From assembly GCA_964393035.1 (NCBI GenBank), contig CAYMRX010000004.1:1-64000 (forward strand): DNA of 64,000 nt, in the 5' to 3' direction. Under the pieces are notes generated by a model, which did not search any database, had not been told where the DNA came from, and saw only the letters and a list, made by a program, of their open reading frames with translations. The stretch comes from Tabrizicola_A sp964393035 (lineage in GTDB: Bacteria; Pseudomonadota; Alphaproteobacteria; Rhodobacterales; Rhodobacteraceae). The position numbers were made by a program, and so were the translations under genes. Every line of letters starts with the position of its first letter. Positions within the stretch are counted from its first letter, which is position 1. Shown here one piece after another: positions 1 to 8,543 of the stretch.

Positions 1-137
1 CCTCGCCGCAACAGTCATGTTCTGGCTATGATGCGAGAACGAGTCCTGACCCTAGCTGTGCATCCGGCAAGGGAACCATCGCTGTTAAATTCGAAAAATA
101 TCTATGTTTTCATGTTTAGTTGTGTATTTATCAATGT

Positions 138-1073
138 ATGAAACAAGGCGCCAAACGATCAGCGGATACAGTTCCCCTCAGCGATGTCGATCTGCGTTTG
201 CTGCGGATTTTTGTGACCATCGTGCATTGCAACGGATTTTCCGCCGCCCAGATCAGCCTTGGCATGAGTCAGGCGACCATCTCGACCCATATGCGCCATC
301 TAGAGGAACGCTTGCGCCTGCGGCTCTGTGAGCGCGGGCGCGGTGGCTTTTTCCTGACCGAGGAGGGGCGGCAGGTCTATGAGGCCTGCCTTGATCTCTT
401 TGGCTCGTTGGACCGGTTCCAGACCGCGATGGGCGATGTGGTGGGCGAACTTGGCGGGGTGCTGTCGTTTGGCACCGTGGATGCCATGGTCACCAACCCG
501 GCGCTGAAACTTGATCTTGCGATTGCAGCCTTCCATCGCCGCGCCCCGCGGGTGACACTGGAATTCGACGTCGCCACCCCGCAAATCCTGTCGCAGGGCT
601 TGCTCAGCGGCACCTATCAGGTGGTGCTGATGCCCGCCCCGGCGCGCCCGGTGAACACCACGGCGCAAATCTTGTTCCACGAGACGCAAAAGCTTTACTG
701 CGGCCGCAACCACCCGCTTTTCGGCGTTGCCGACGCCGATCTGACGCCCGAACTGCTGGCGCGCCAGTCCTTTGCGGGGCGCACCTATATGCCGCGCCTG
801 CCGATCTGCGGCGTTGATTTCGACTGGCAGGCCGCCTCGCCCCATATGGAGGGGACATTGATCCTGCTGTTGTCCGGCGCCTTCATCGGCTTCCTGCCCG
901 AGCATTATGCCGCGGCCGAGGTTCAAGCTGGTCGGCTTCGCGTGCTGGCGGCGGATCGGTTCACCTTCGAAGACCCGTTCCAGATCGTTTACGCAAGGCA
1001 ATCGCCGCCGCGCGCCGCCGTGGCGCTGGCGCAAGCCATCATCGCGAATTGCACAACCGCGACGCCCCTGTAA
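138..1073 (+). CDS. LysR-family transcriptional regulator
   Basis: A 311-residue DNA-binding regulator. Residues about 17-75 form the LysR winged helix-turn-helix: an LRIFVTIV stretch, then FSAAQISLGMSQATISTHMRHLEERL, ending in the family-typical FxLTEEGR segment. The rest matches a periplasmic-binding-protein-like effector domain in length. Start: an in-frame ATG lies at 120, but the ATG at 138 puts the helix-turn-helix at the usual distance from the N-terminus. LysR genes often diverge from a target; only 119 bases lie upstream in the window, so any such target is off the left edge. The effector is unknown. Downstream purA is on the same strand but 169 bases away, so is probably a separate unit. 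Confidence 0.88.
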   Translation: MKQGAKRSADTVPLSDVDLRLLRIFVTIVHCNGFSAAQISLGMSQATISTHMRHLEERLRLRLCERGRGGFFLTEEGRQVYEACLDLFGSLDRFQTAMGDVVGELGGVLSFGTVDAMVTNPALKLDLAIAAFHRRAPRVTLEFDVATPQILSQGLLSGTYQVVLMPAPARPVNTTAQILFHETQKLYCGRNHPLFGVADADLTPELLARQSFAGRTYMPRLPICGVDFDWQAASPHMEGTLILLLSGAFIGFLPEHYAAAEVQAGRLRVLAADRFTFEDPFQIVYARQSPPRAAVALAQAIIANCTTATPL

Positions 1074-1242
1074 CCTCGCCCCGTCTGGCACAAAGCGCGT
1101 GTCGCCCGCCAAAATGGCCCCCGATGCCCCGCATTCGGCGGCCTTGGCGCGACTTTCTCCCCGTACCCGCCATTTTGCTGTTTCGCTGGTCGCCTGCGCC
1201 CGCTATAGCACGCACGGTTTTTCCAAAGCGCAAGGATATGCC

Positions 1243-2535
1243 ATGGCCAATGTCGTCGTCGTCGGAGCCCAGTGGGGGGACGAGGGGAAGGGAAAGATCG
1301 TTGACTGGCTCTCGGAGCGGGCCGATGTCATCGCCCGCTTTCAGGGCGGCCACAATGCGGGCCATACGCTGGTCATTGATGGCAAGGTCTATAAGCTCAG
1401 CCTTCTTCCTTCGGGCATCGTACGCGGCGGCAAGCTGAGTGTCATCGGCAACGGCGTGGTGGTGGACCCGTGGCATCTGGTCATGGAGATTGACAAGCTG
1501 CGCGGGCAGGGCGTTGATATCACGCCGGAAAATCTGATCCTGGCCGAAAACGCCTCGCTGATCCTGCCGATCCATGGCGAATTGGACCGTGGCCGCGAGG
1601 CGCAGACCGGGGTCGCCAAGATCGGCACCACAGGCCGCGGCATTGGTCCGGCCTATGAAGACAAGGTCGGCCGCCGCGCGATCCGCGTTGCCGATATCTT
1701 TGACGAGGCGACACTGGATACCCGCATCGGCCGCCTTCTGACCCATCACAACGCCCTGCGCGCCGGCCTTGGGCTGGAGCCGGTGGACGCCGCCGCTTTG
1801 AAGGCGCAGATTCTCGACATCGCGCCGAAGATCAAACCCTATGCCGGCCCGGTCTGGAAAGTGCTGACCGATGCCCGCCGCGCGGGCAAGCGCATCCTGT
1901 TCGAAGGCGCGCAGGGGTCTTTGCTGGACATCGATTTCGGCACCTATCCCTTCGTGACCTCCTCGAACGTCATTGCCGGGCAGGCCGCGACGGGCACCGG
2001 CCTTGGCCCGACCGCGATTGATTTCGTGCTGGGCATTGTCAAAGCCTATACCACCCGTGTCGGTGAAGGCCCGTTCCCGGCGGAACTTTTCGACGCCGAT
2101 GGGGAACGCTTGGGCGAGCGCGGCCATGAATTTGGCACCGTGACGGGGCGCAAGCGCCGTTGCGGCTGGTTCGATGCGGTTCTGGTGCGCCAGACCTGCG
2201 CCACCTCGGGCGTGTCGGGCATCGCGCTGACCAAACTGGACGTTCTGGACGGCTTCAAGACGCTGAAAATCTGCGTCGGCTATGAGTTGGACGGCAAGCG
2301 GATGGATTATCTGCCCACCGCCGCCGATCAGCAGGCCCGCTGCACGCCGATTTACGAGGAGATGGAAGGCTGGTCGGAAACCACCGCAGGCGCCCGGTCT
2401 TGGGCCGATCTGCCGGGGGCCGCGATCAAATATGTGCGCCGGATCGAGGAGTTGATCCAATGCCCGGTGGCGCTCTTGTCGACCTCGCCCGAACGGGATG
2501 ATACCATCCTTGTCACCGATCCCTTCGCCGATTGA
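1243..2535 (+). CDS. purA: adenylosuccinate synthetase
   Basis: Cytoplasmic enzyme joining IMP and aspartate with GTP to give adenylosuccinate, the first AMP-specific step of purine synthesis. The 430-residue product has the family's full length. The N-terminal P-loop GDEGKGK lies at residues 12-18, with Asp13 and His41 (in GGHNAGHT) at the positions of the catalytic acid and base. TGRGIGPAYEDK and the late TVTGRKRRCGWFD stretch are also typical. The frame is open upstream to about 907, but MANVVVVGAQWGDEGKGK is the conserved N-terminus, so the ATG at 1243 was chosen. Strongly supported. Confidence 0.98.
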   Translation: MANVVVVGAQWGDEGKGKIVDWLSERADVIARFQGGHNAGHTLVIDGKVYKLSLLPSGIVRGGKLSVIGNGVVVDPWHLVMEIDKLRGQGVDITPENLILAENASLILPIHGELDRGREAQTGVAKIGTTGRGIGPAYEDKVGRRAIRVADIFDEATLDTRIGRLLTHHNALRAGLGLEPVDAAALKAQILDIAPKIKPYAGPVWKVLTDARRAGKRILFEGAQGSLLDIDFGTYPFVTSSNVIAGQAATGTGLGPTAIDFVLGIVKAYTTRVGEGPFPAELFDADGERLGERGHEFGTVTGRKRRCGWFDAVLVRQTCATSGVSGIALTKLDVLDGFKTLKICVGYELDGKRMDYLPTAADQQARCTPIYEEMEGWSETTAGARSWADLPGAAIKYVRRIEELIQCPVALLSTSPERDDTILVTDPFAD

Positions 2536-2617
2536 TCTGAACGGACCCTCCTCGTCGTCTTCGACGCGCGTCGTTGAAGGCCACGAGGAGAAGGCGAAGC
2601 CGCATGACGAGGGCGCG

Positions 2618-2836
2618 ATGGCACTGAGTTACAAAACCCGCAAACGCCTGTCCTTGCTGATCCTTCTGATCGGCATGCCCGCCTATGTGGTCTTGGCGGT
2701 GACGGTGATGAACGCCCTGCCGCGCCTGCCGCTCTGGGCCGAGGTGCCGGTTTACATCCTGTTGGGTGTCGCTTGGATCCTGCCGTTCAAGGCCTTGTTC
2801 AAAGGCATCGGCCAGCCTGACCTAGATCAGAAATAA
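2618..2836 (+). CDS. DUF2842 family small membrane protein
   Basis: A 72-residue protein with two predicted membrane spans (about residues 11-31 and 41-60), joined by a short loop rich in Leu and Pro, with a basic N-terminus (YKTRKR). It matches the alphaproteobacterial DUF2842 family in size and layout; no function is known. The frame is open from 2498, but the ATG at 2618, preceded by GAGGG, gives the family-like N-terminus. It lies 82 bases after purA on the same strand and is followed by a hairpin. Confidence 0.75.
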   Translation: MALSYKTRKRLSLLILLIGMPAYVVLAVTVMNALPRLPLWAEVPVYILLGVAWILPFKALFKGIGQPDLDQK

Positions 2837-2838
2837 GA

Positions 2839-2871
2839 CAGGCGGGTCAATCCGTTACGGAGACCCGCCTG
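2839..2871. terminator. perfect 10-bp hairpin between convergent genes
   Basis: CAGGCGGGTC at 2839-2848 pairs perfectly with GACCCGCCTG at 2862-2871 around a 13-base loop. It starts two bases after the DUF2842 stop and faces the end of the minus-strand gene at 2917. No T-run follows, so it is a probable but not canonical intrinsic terminator. Confidence 0.55.
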
Positions 2872-2916
2872 CATGAAGGCGCGGGTGGCAGACCCGGCCT
2901 TGATCGGAAATGGCGA

Positions 2917-5088
2917 TCAACCCGCCTGTTTGCGCGCCTCGGCCAGATAGGGCGAGCGGTCAGTCAGGGCGAACATGCCGCGCTTGACCTTGGCAATCCG
3001 GCCCTGCCGCAAGAGCGTGCCAAAGCCGCGCAGGTAATCTTCCCGCGCGGTCGAGGTCTGGCCGGGCAGGCCCGCGATCTGGCGCATCACCAGCGGGCGC
3101 GAGAATTCCGGGCGTTGCAACACTTCGGCGCAATAGACGGCGGCGGCCTCCAGAAGATCGGGCAGGGCGGTTGCCCCAAGCTGATCGGCAAAATCCTGAA
3201 AGCTGGAGGCGTCGGCGAACAGGTTATCCGCCTCATCGGGGGAAAGTAGTTCGTCGAACTCATCGCTGCTCTGATCGGCATCCTGCATCAGGGTGGTGTG
3301 CGGTTGGACCGGGCTGACGCGGCGCGGGCGCACCGGCATCACCACGCGCGGCGCGTCTTCTGTCGTGCCGCGGTCGATGCGCTGGGCTGACACCAGAACC
3401 AAGGGGGACGGGCGCTGCGCCGCTTCGGCGTCAGAAGCGGGACGGGCGGTGCTGCTGCCGTCGCTGACCGGGCGGCGCGGACGCACCACGCGTTCCAGAT
3501 CGTCGCGATAGGCCTCCATCCGGGTATTTTCGCTGGCGGTGCTGCCTTGGGTGCCGCGGTCCGCAGCGGTTGCGGCCGCCGCCGCCTTAAGATGGGCGAT
3601 GGCAGATTGGCGGCGGCGGGTTTCTTCGCCGTCCATTTCGGAATTTGCTTGTGCGATCAGGCGGTTCACCGCGTCGTCTTCGGCGGGAATGGGCGCATGG
3701 TGGCGCGGTTCAACCCCGGTGGCGATGTCCGGGCTGTCGAGTTCGGCCATAGGCTGTGACGCGGGGGCCTCGGCAGCATGGTCTGCACCATGTTCGGCTT
3801 CCAAGGCGGCAAGCTCGGCCTGAAGCGCGGCTTCGGCCTCATCGGACAAGGCCGTTGCCGGTTGGGCGGCCACCTCGTCCGCCGGTTGGGCGGCGGGAGC
3901 CACCGTCTGGGCTTCTGCTGTCGGGGCTTCGGCGCGGCGGATGCGGATGACGCGGGCCCTTGCGCGCTGCGGTTTTGCGGCTTCGTCCGTGGCGGCAAGC
4001 GGGGCAGGCTGGTCGGCAGTTTCGATCACCTCCGGGGTGACGTCCGGCTGCGTCGGTTCCACCTCGGCCGCAATCTCCGAAAGGCGCGAGAGCAATGCGC
4101 CCTCGTCCATCTCCGTGACGCTGCTCGGGTCGTCAGCGTCCTCCAGCATCCCGCTATCCATCGCCTCGTCGGCGGTTTCCGCCTCGAAGGTGTCAAACGG
4201 GGCGGGCTCATCGGCAAAATCAACCGGCGCGGCGGCAAGATTTTCGACAAGGCTTGCCAAAACAGCGTCGTTGCTCTGCGCGGTTCCGTCCAAGTCATCC
4301 GACGGCTCGGCGTCGGCCGCGGCGAGGGGCGTGTGATCGAAATCTTCGGCCTCGGGCAGGTCGGCAAAGCCGTCGGAAAGGTCGGCGGCCGTCAGATCTT
4401 CCTCCGGCCCTTCCGGTGCCGGATCGGCAGCAGCCTCGCCCGGATCCGTCTCGGCCGCATCAAGGATGCGGTCCAACTGATCGGATATTTCAATCACAGG
4501 CTCAGTGGCGGCCGTTTCAACGGGCGGCGCCTCGGCATGCTCATCTTCAGTGTAGCTGCCGTCAAAACCGGCTGTCGCAGCGGGCGCAGGCGCAACGGTT
4601 GGCACGTCGACCACAACGGCGGCCACGGGCGTGGTCGTTACGGCAGGGCCGGGTTCGGCGGCGGTCTGTGCCGCATGGCGGGCGCGGATGCGCTGCAACC
4701 GGGCGGCCACGCTTTCGGCCGCGGCTTCGACATCTGCCGCCGGAGCAGGGGAGACAACCACCGTCTGCGGCGCCTCGGCCAGAACGCTGGGCGCCATGGC
4801 CACCGGGGCCGGAAGGGCGTCGGCCGCTTCCCGGTCGCCCGCCCGCAGGATCACGCCATTGTCTTGGATCTTGGCCTCGACCCGGCGTTGGATTTCGCGC
4901 TCGGCGATGCGGTGCAGCATGGCGGCATCGGGCGTCGGCGGTTCAGCCCCGAAATAGCGGTCTTCGGCCGCGAGATCGCGGAAATACTCGGCAATCGCCT
5001 TCATGGTGTTGAAGGGGTCATCAAACCCCTCCAAAGTGCAGGAGAAAGTGCCATAGGAGACGGTGAGAATCTTACTGGCCCCGGTCAT
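2917..5088 (-). CDS. large acidic, mostly disordered protein of unknown function
   Basis: A 723-residue protein I cannot assign. Three parts can be seen. Residues 1-85 are a compact, ordered-looking N-terminal segment (MTGASKILTVSYGTFSCTLE onward) containing aromatic residues and a helix rich in Arg/Glu. Residues about 90-620 are low-complexity, dominated by Ala, Glu, Asp, Pro and Thr, and strongly acidic. The last 90 residues, with LPDLLEAAAVYCAEVLQRPEFSR and a final RQGRIAKVKRGMFALTDRS, look like a small helical or winged-helix domain. No signal peptide or membrane span is visible. Start: the frame is open to 5232, but the ATG at 5088 begins the ordered segment. It diverges from the thiamine pyrophosphokinase gene across 142 bases. 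Confidence 0.7.
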   Translation of the reverse strand: MTGASKILTVSYGTFSCTLEGFDDPFNTMKAIAEYFRDLAAEDRYFGAEPPTPDAAMLHRIAEREIQRRVEAKIQDNGVILRAGDREAADALPAPVAMAPSVLAEAPQTVVVSPAPAADVEAAAESVAARLQRIRARHAAQTAAEPGPAVTTTPVAAVVVDVPTVAPAPAATAGFDGSYTEDEHAEAPPVETAATEPVIEISDQLDRILDAAETDPGEAAADPAPEGPEEDLTAADLSDGFADLPEAEDFDHTPLAAADAEPSDDLDGTAQSNDAVLASLVENLAAAPVDFADEPAPFDTFEAETADEAMDSGMLEDADDPSSVTEMDEGALLSRLSEIAAEVEPTQPDVTPEVIETADQPAPLAATDEAAKPQRARARVIRIRRAEAPTAEAQTVAPAAQPADEVAAQPATALSDEAEAALQAELAALEAEHGADHAAEAPASQPMAELDSPDIATGVEPRHHAPIPAEDDAVNRLIAQANSEMDGEETRRRQSAIAHLKAAAAATAADRGTQGSTASENTRMEAYRDDLERVVRPRRPVSDGSSTARPASDAEAAQRPSPLVLVSAQRIDRGTTEDAPRVVMPVRPRRVSPVQPHTTLMQDADQSSDEFDELLSPDEADNLFADASSFQDFADQLGATALPDLLEAAAVYCAEVLQRPEFSRPLVMRQIAGLPGQTSTAREDYLRGFGTLLRQGRIAKVKRGMFALTDRSPYLAEARKQAG

Positions 5089-5230
5089 AGGACATTCGCT
5101 TTCCGCAGTACTCGTTCCGGGCAGATTGCCCATTATCCTGTTCGAATCCGTGGACAGATCAGGGTAATTTGAAGGATTGATTGTGTCCGCAGAACAGGCA
5201 GCTTGCCGCAATTGGAAGAACAGTATCGGC

Positions 5231-5908
5231 ATGAATCAGGCAATTGTCGACTCTTTGGACGGGGTTACGCTGGTGGGCGGCGGGCCGGTGACGGCGGCGC
5301 AGCTTGCGCGGGCGACCGCATTTGCCCCAAGGATTGTTGGGGCCGATGGGGGGGCGGACCGCGTGCTGCGCCTTGGTCAGACCCCCGAGGCGGTGATCGG
5401 CGATATGGATTCGATCTCGGCGGCAACGAAGGTCCGACTTGCGGGGCGGTTGTTTCCGGTTCCCGAACAGGACAGCACCGATTTTGACAAATCCTTGCGG
5501 CTGATCCGGGCGCCTTTCATCCTTGGCCTTGGATTCGCAGGAGCCCGGATGGATCATGGGCTTGCGGTGTTCAGCGGCCTTGTGCGGGCCGCAGACCAGC
5601 GTTGCCTGATCCTTGGGCCGCGCGATGTGACCTTCCTCTGCCCGCCCGATCTGGCGCTGGACCTGCCTGCGCGCACGCGGCTGTCGCTGTTTCCGATGGG
5701 ACCGGTCCGCGGTACCAGCGAGGGCCTGCGCTGGCCGATCGCGGGGCTGGACTTTGCCCCCGATGGCCAGATCGGCACCTCGAATGAGGTGACAGGGCCG
5801 GTGCGGCTGCGCTTTGAGGCGCCGAAGATGCTGGTGATCCTGCCCGTCAGATATCTGGCGGCAGTTCTGCACGGCTTGAACTTGCGCCCAGCCGCTCGCG
5901 GTGAATGA
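5231..5908 (+). CDS. thiamine diphosphokinase
   Basis: Cytoplasmic kinase that transfers pyrophosphate from ATP to thiamine, giving thiamine diphosphate. The 225-residue product has the family landmarks in order: GADGGADRVLRLG (about 39-51), GDMDSIS (about 62-68), and DSTDFDKSLRLI (about 84-95), which carry the metal and substrate-binding Asp residues. A TTG at 5177 could extend the frame, but the ATG at 5231 gives the usual N-terminal distance to the first motif. Its 3' end overlaps the convergent EamA gene by 62 bases. Confidence 0.9.
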   Translation: MNQAIVDSLDGVTLVGGGPVTAAQLARATAFAPRIVGADGGADRVLRLGQTPEAVIGDMDSISAATKVRLAGRLFPVPEQDSTDFDKSLRLIRAPFILGLGFAGARMDHGLAVFSGLVRAADQRCLILGPRDVTFLCPPDLALDLPARTRLSLFPMGPVRGTSEGLRWPIAGLDFAPDGQIGTSNEVTGPVRLRFEAPKMLVILPVRYLAAVLHGLNLRPAARGE

Positions 5909-6803
5909 CGTAAAGCCCCGAGGCGACGATGATCGCAATGCCGGTGAAGGTCAGCGCATTGGGAAAATCGCCAAAGACCACATAGCCTAGGAAGACGGCG
6001 GTGATGATCTCAAGATAATGGATCGGCGCAAGGGTTGAGGCCGGGGCGTATTTCAGCGCCACCGTCATGCACATATGCGACGCTGCCGCCCAGAACCCGA
6101 CGCCAAAGAGCCACACCCAGGCCCAGCCCTGCGGCATCACCGGGTCGAGCGTCGGCCAATGGGTCAGATCGGCAAGGGCGACGACGGGCAGGCAGATCGC
6201 CGAGCCGATGATCGAGGTGTGAAGCTGCTGCATCACCGGATGCACGCCTTCCGACATCGCCCGCGTCACCAGCATGTAACCGGCAAAGGAAAAGGCGGTG
6301 GCCAGCGGAAACAGCGCGGCCGGGCCAAAGGCCATCAGCGAGGGCTGGATGACCAGAAGGCAACCAACAAAACCCACGGCCGAGGCGATGATCCGGCGCG
6401 GGCCGATATGGTCGCCAAAGATCAGATGGCCAAGGATCATCAGGATGAAGGGTTCGACAAAGACGATGGCCAGCGCATCGGCAATCGGCATCACCTGCAC
6501 GCCGGCGACAAAGCCATAGGTCGAGGCGATGAGAAACGCCGCCCTCAGGGTCAATAGCCCAAGGTTGCGGCGGCTGACCCGCCAGCTCAGCCCCATGAGA
6601 AACGCTACCGGCGCCATCAGGGTTCCCTGCACCAGAAAGCGGGCGGTGGTGATCTGGCCCACCGGAATCGTGGCCGTGGCCAGTTTGGATGCAGTGTCCA
6701 AAAGCGGCGCCAGCACGCAGAACGCGAGCATCAAGGCAATGCCGGTCAGGGGGCTGTTGGCGGCGGCGGGAGAGGCGGCGGGGCGGGAAAGGGCTTGGGT
6801 CAT
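5847..6803 (-). CDS. EamA/DMT-family membrane transporter
   Basis: A 318-residue inner-membrane protein with about ten hydrophobic spans arranged as two tandem EamA repeats, the layout of drug/metabolite exporters. RFLVQG near the end of the second span and FVEPFILMILGHLIFGD in the first repeat, with YLEIITAVFLGYVVFGD in the second, are the repeat-ending signatures. The substrate cannot be read from sequence. The ATG at 6803 is chosen over an upstream extension to 6962, which would add a non-hydrophobic Cys/Pro-rich leader running through intergenic hairpins. It converges on the thiamine pyrophosphokinase gene, with a 62-base overlap. Confidence 0.88.
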   Translation of the reverse strand: MTQALSRPAASPAAANSPLTGIALMLAFCVLAPLLDTASKLATATIPVGQITTARFLVQGTLMAPVAFLMGLSWRVSRRNLGLLTLRAAFLIASTYGFVAGVQVMPIADALAIVFVEPFILMILGHLIFGDHIGPRRIIASAVGFVGCLLVIQPSLMAFGPAALFPLATAFSFAGYMLVTRAMSEGVHPVMQQLHTSIIGSAICLPVVALADLTHWPTLDPVMPQGWAWVWLFGVGFWAAASHMCMTVALKYAPASTLAPIHYLEIITAVFLGYVVFGDFPNALTFTGIAIIVASGLYVIHRERLGASSSRAELPPDI

Positions 6804-6863
6804 GGCCCTGCCTAGCGGGTCTGACGGGCAGGAAACCGTCTGATTGCGACCTTTCGGGGTGGG

Positions 6864-6897
6864 GCGGGCTTGGGGGCATTGAGCCCCCCAAGCCCGC
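6864..6897. repeat. 13-bp GC-rich hairpin
   Basis: GCGGGCTTGGGGG at 6864-6876 pairs perfectly with CCCCCAAGCCCGC at 6885-6897, with an 8-base loop. It lies 61 bases upstream of the EamA start, in what would be its leader or promoter region, so a terminator of upstream minus-strand transcription (L-serine dehydratase) is one reading. A related G/C hairpin recurs at 23512-23538. Confidence 0.6.
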
Positions 6898-6950
6898 GTT
6901 GCCACGGTGGGATGTTTGGCGGGGCACATGGTGACGTGCGGCAGCAAGGT

Positions 6951-6970
6951 GAGTATTTGCAAAGGCGCAA
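6951..6970 (+). repeat. 20-base dispersed box, copy 1
   Basis: Reads GAGTATTTGCAAAGGCGCAA. An inverted copy with one difference lies at 7071-7090, and a third, also inverted relative to this one, at 23414-23433. All copies are intergenic. Confidence 0.7.
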
Positions 6971-7070
6971 GCCCGCTGCGCAGTCGCAGATCACAAGAGG
7001 GTGCCTTAGGGGCGAAAGATGAGGGTCATATAAGCGCGAGGCCGACAGGCAAGGAGACGGCCTGAGCGAG

Positions 7071-7141
7071 TTGCGCCTTTGGAAATACTCCACGGGGGAG
7101 GCCGGTTTCGCAGAAACCGGCCCGGGGGTGTGAAACCCCCG
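7071..7141 (-). repeat. dispersed box copy 2 with G-run and double hairpin
   Basis: The minus strand of 7071-7090 reads GAGTATTTCCAAAGGCGCAA. On the plus strand it is followed by CCACGGGGG, a 10-bp perfect hairpin (7100-7109 with 7113-7122, 3-base loop), and a second hairpin, CGGGGGT at 7123-7129 with ACCCCCG at 7135-7141. The second hairpin and the AAATAYYCCACGGGGG segment recur at 12335-12372. It lies just downstream of the L-serine dehydratase stop and may also serve as that gene's terminator. Confidence 0.7.
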
Positions 7142-7151
7142 TATGGCATGG

Positions 7152-8531
7152 TCAGCAGTTCGGCACGTTGACCGCAAGGCCGCCGAGCGAGGTTTCCTTG
7201 TATTTCTCATGCATGTCATGGCCGGTCTGGCGCATGGTTTCGATGCAGGCGTCCAAGGATACCAGATGCACCCCGTCGCCGCGCAGGGCGAGGCTGGCGG
7301 CCGACACCGCCTTGATGGCCCCAAGGCCGTTCCGCTCGATGCAAGGCACCTGCACCAGCCCTTTGACCGGATCGCAGGTCATGCCCAGATGGTGTTCCAG
7401 CGCGATTTCGGCGGCGTTTTCCACCTGCATCACCGTGCCCCCCATCACCGCGCACAGACCTGCGGCCGACATGGCGGCGGCTGACCCCACCTCGGCCTGA
7501 CAGCCGCATTCCGCCCCGGAAATCGAGGCATTGTGCTTGCAAAGCCCGCCGACAGCCGCGGCGGTCAGCAGGAAATCCCCGACGCGTGACGCCGATGCCC
7601 CCGGCACGTGGTCAAGCCAATAGCGGATCGTCGCGGGCAAGACCCCCGCCGCGCCATTGGTCGGCGCCGTCACCACCTGCCCCCCGGCGGCGTTTTCCTC
7701 GTTCACCGCCATGGCATAAAGGCTCATCCAGTCGTTGATCGTGTGGGGGGCCGTCATGTTCAGCCCGCGCTCGGCGATCAGCGCCTCGTGGATACCCTTG
7801 GCGCGGCGGCGCACTTTCAGGCCCCCCGGCAGAATGCCGTCGGTCACCATCCCGCGCGAGATGCAGTTGTTCATCACCTCCCACAACCGGGCGAGACCCT
7901 TGTCAATTTCGGCCTTGGTGCGGAATTTCAGCTCATTGGCGAGTTTCATCTGGGCAATGCTGAGGCCGGATTTTGCCGCCATCTCCAGCATCTCGGCGGC
8001 GGTTTCAAAGGGGTAGGGCACATCGGCCCGCGCCTTGGATTTGGCTCCACCCGCCTCGGATTGCTCGGCCGCGGTCAGCACAAAGCCGCCGCCGATGGAG
8101 TAATAGGTTTCCTCCATGATGATGTCGCCCTGGGCGTCGGTGGCCTTCAGGATCATGCCATTGGCATGCCCGGGCAGTGAGGGACCATAGTCGAAGACCA
8201 GATCCTTTTTCGGATCAAAGGCCAGAACCGGCAGGCCCGGCGCTTCGATCTGATGGGTTTCCTCAATCCGCTTCAGGGTGGCTTCGGCCTTTGTCGCGTC
8301 ATAGCTGGCCGGATCAAACCCCGCGAGGCCAAGGATGGTGGCCCGGTCGGTGGCATGGCCCACTCCGGTAAAGGCCAGCGATCCATGCAGCGAGGCTTTC
8401 AACCCGTGAAAGTGAAACGGGCTGGCGCGCATCTTGTCCAGGAACCGTGCGGCGGCGACCATCGGCCCCATGGTATGCGAGGAGGACGGGCCAACGCCCA
8501 CCTTGAACATGTCGAAGACAGAGAGAAACAT
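7152..8531 (-). CDS. sdaA: L-serine ammonia-lyase, single-chain iron-sulfur type
   Basis: Converts L-serine to pyruvate and ammonia using a 4Fe-4S cluster. The 459-residue product matches the bacterial SdaA/SdaB length. The N-terminal beta domain starts with SVFDMFKVGVGPSSSHTMGPM. The C-terminal alpha domain has the NGAAGVLPA loop and a Cys-rich segment, CKHNASISGAECGCQAEVG, that supplies cluster ligands, and the chain ends in Cys as in other family members. It is preceded by a GST-like gene 12 bases upstream on the same strand, so the two could be co-transcribed. Downstream lies the hairpin-rich intergenic region. Confidence 0.96.
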   Translation of the reverse strand: MFLSVFDMFKVGVGPSSSHTMGPMVAAARFLDKMRASPFHFHGLKASLHGSLAFTGVGHATDRATILGLAGFDPASYDATKAEATLKRIEETHQIEAPGLPVLAFDPKKDLVFDYGPSLPGHANGMILKATDAQGDIIMEETYYSIGGGFVLTAAEQSEAGGAKSKARADVPYPFETAAEMLEMAAKSGLSIAQMKLANELKFRTKAEIDKGLARLWEVMNNCISRGMVTDGILPGGLKVRRRAKGIHEALIAERGLNMTAPHTINDWMSLYAMAVNEENAAGGQVVTAPTNGAAGVLPATIRYWLDHVPGASASRVGDFLLTAAAVGGLCKHNASISGAECGCQAEVGSAAAMSAAGLCAVMGGTVMQVENAAEIALEHHLGMTCDPVKGLVQVPCIERNGLGAIKAVSAASLALRGDGVHLVSLDACIETMRQTGHDMHEKYKETSLGGLAVNVPNC

Positions 8532-8543
8532 CAGGGGGGGCTT

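Larger units (their letters stand above)
6804..7151. other. 348-base intergenic region filled with hairpins and a repeated box
   Basis: No gene is visible here. From left to right it holds a hairpin (6864-6897), one copy of a 20-base box (6951-6970), an inverted copy of the same box (7071-7090), a G-run, and two adjacent hairpins (7100-7122 and 7123-7141). The minus-strand genes on both sides (EamA exporter and L-serine dehydratase) must have their upstream and downstream signals within it. Confidence 0.75.

Noticed and set aside
1..18. Possible start of a divergent minus-strand gene at the left edge (ATG at 18)
   Set aside because: Only six codons lie in the window and no ribosome-binding site precedes them, so it cannot be supported.
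3778..5172. A 464-codon plus-strand frame opposite the acidic protein
   Set aside because: Gly/Arg-rich translation without motifs. The minus frame has an ordered N-terminus and C-terminus and a better start.
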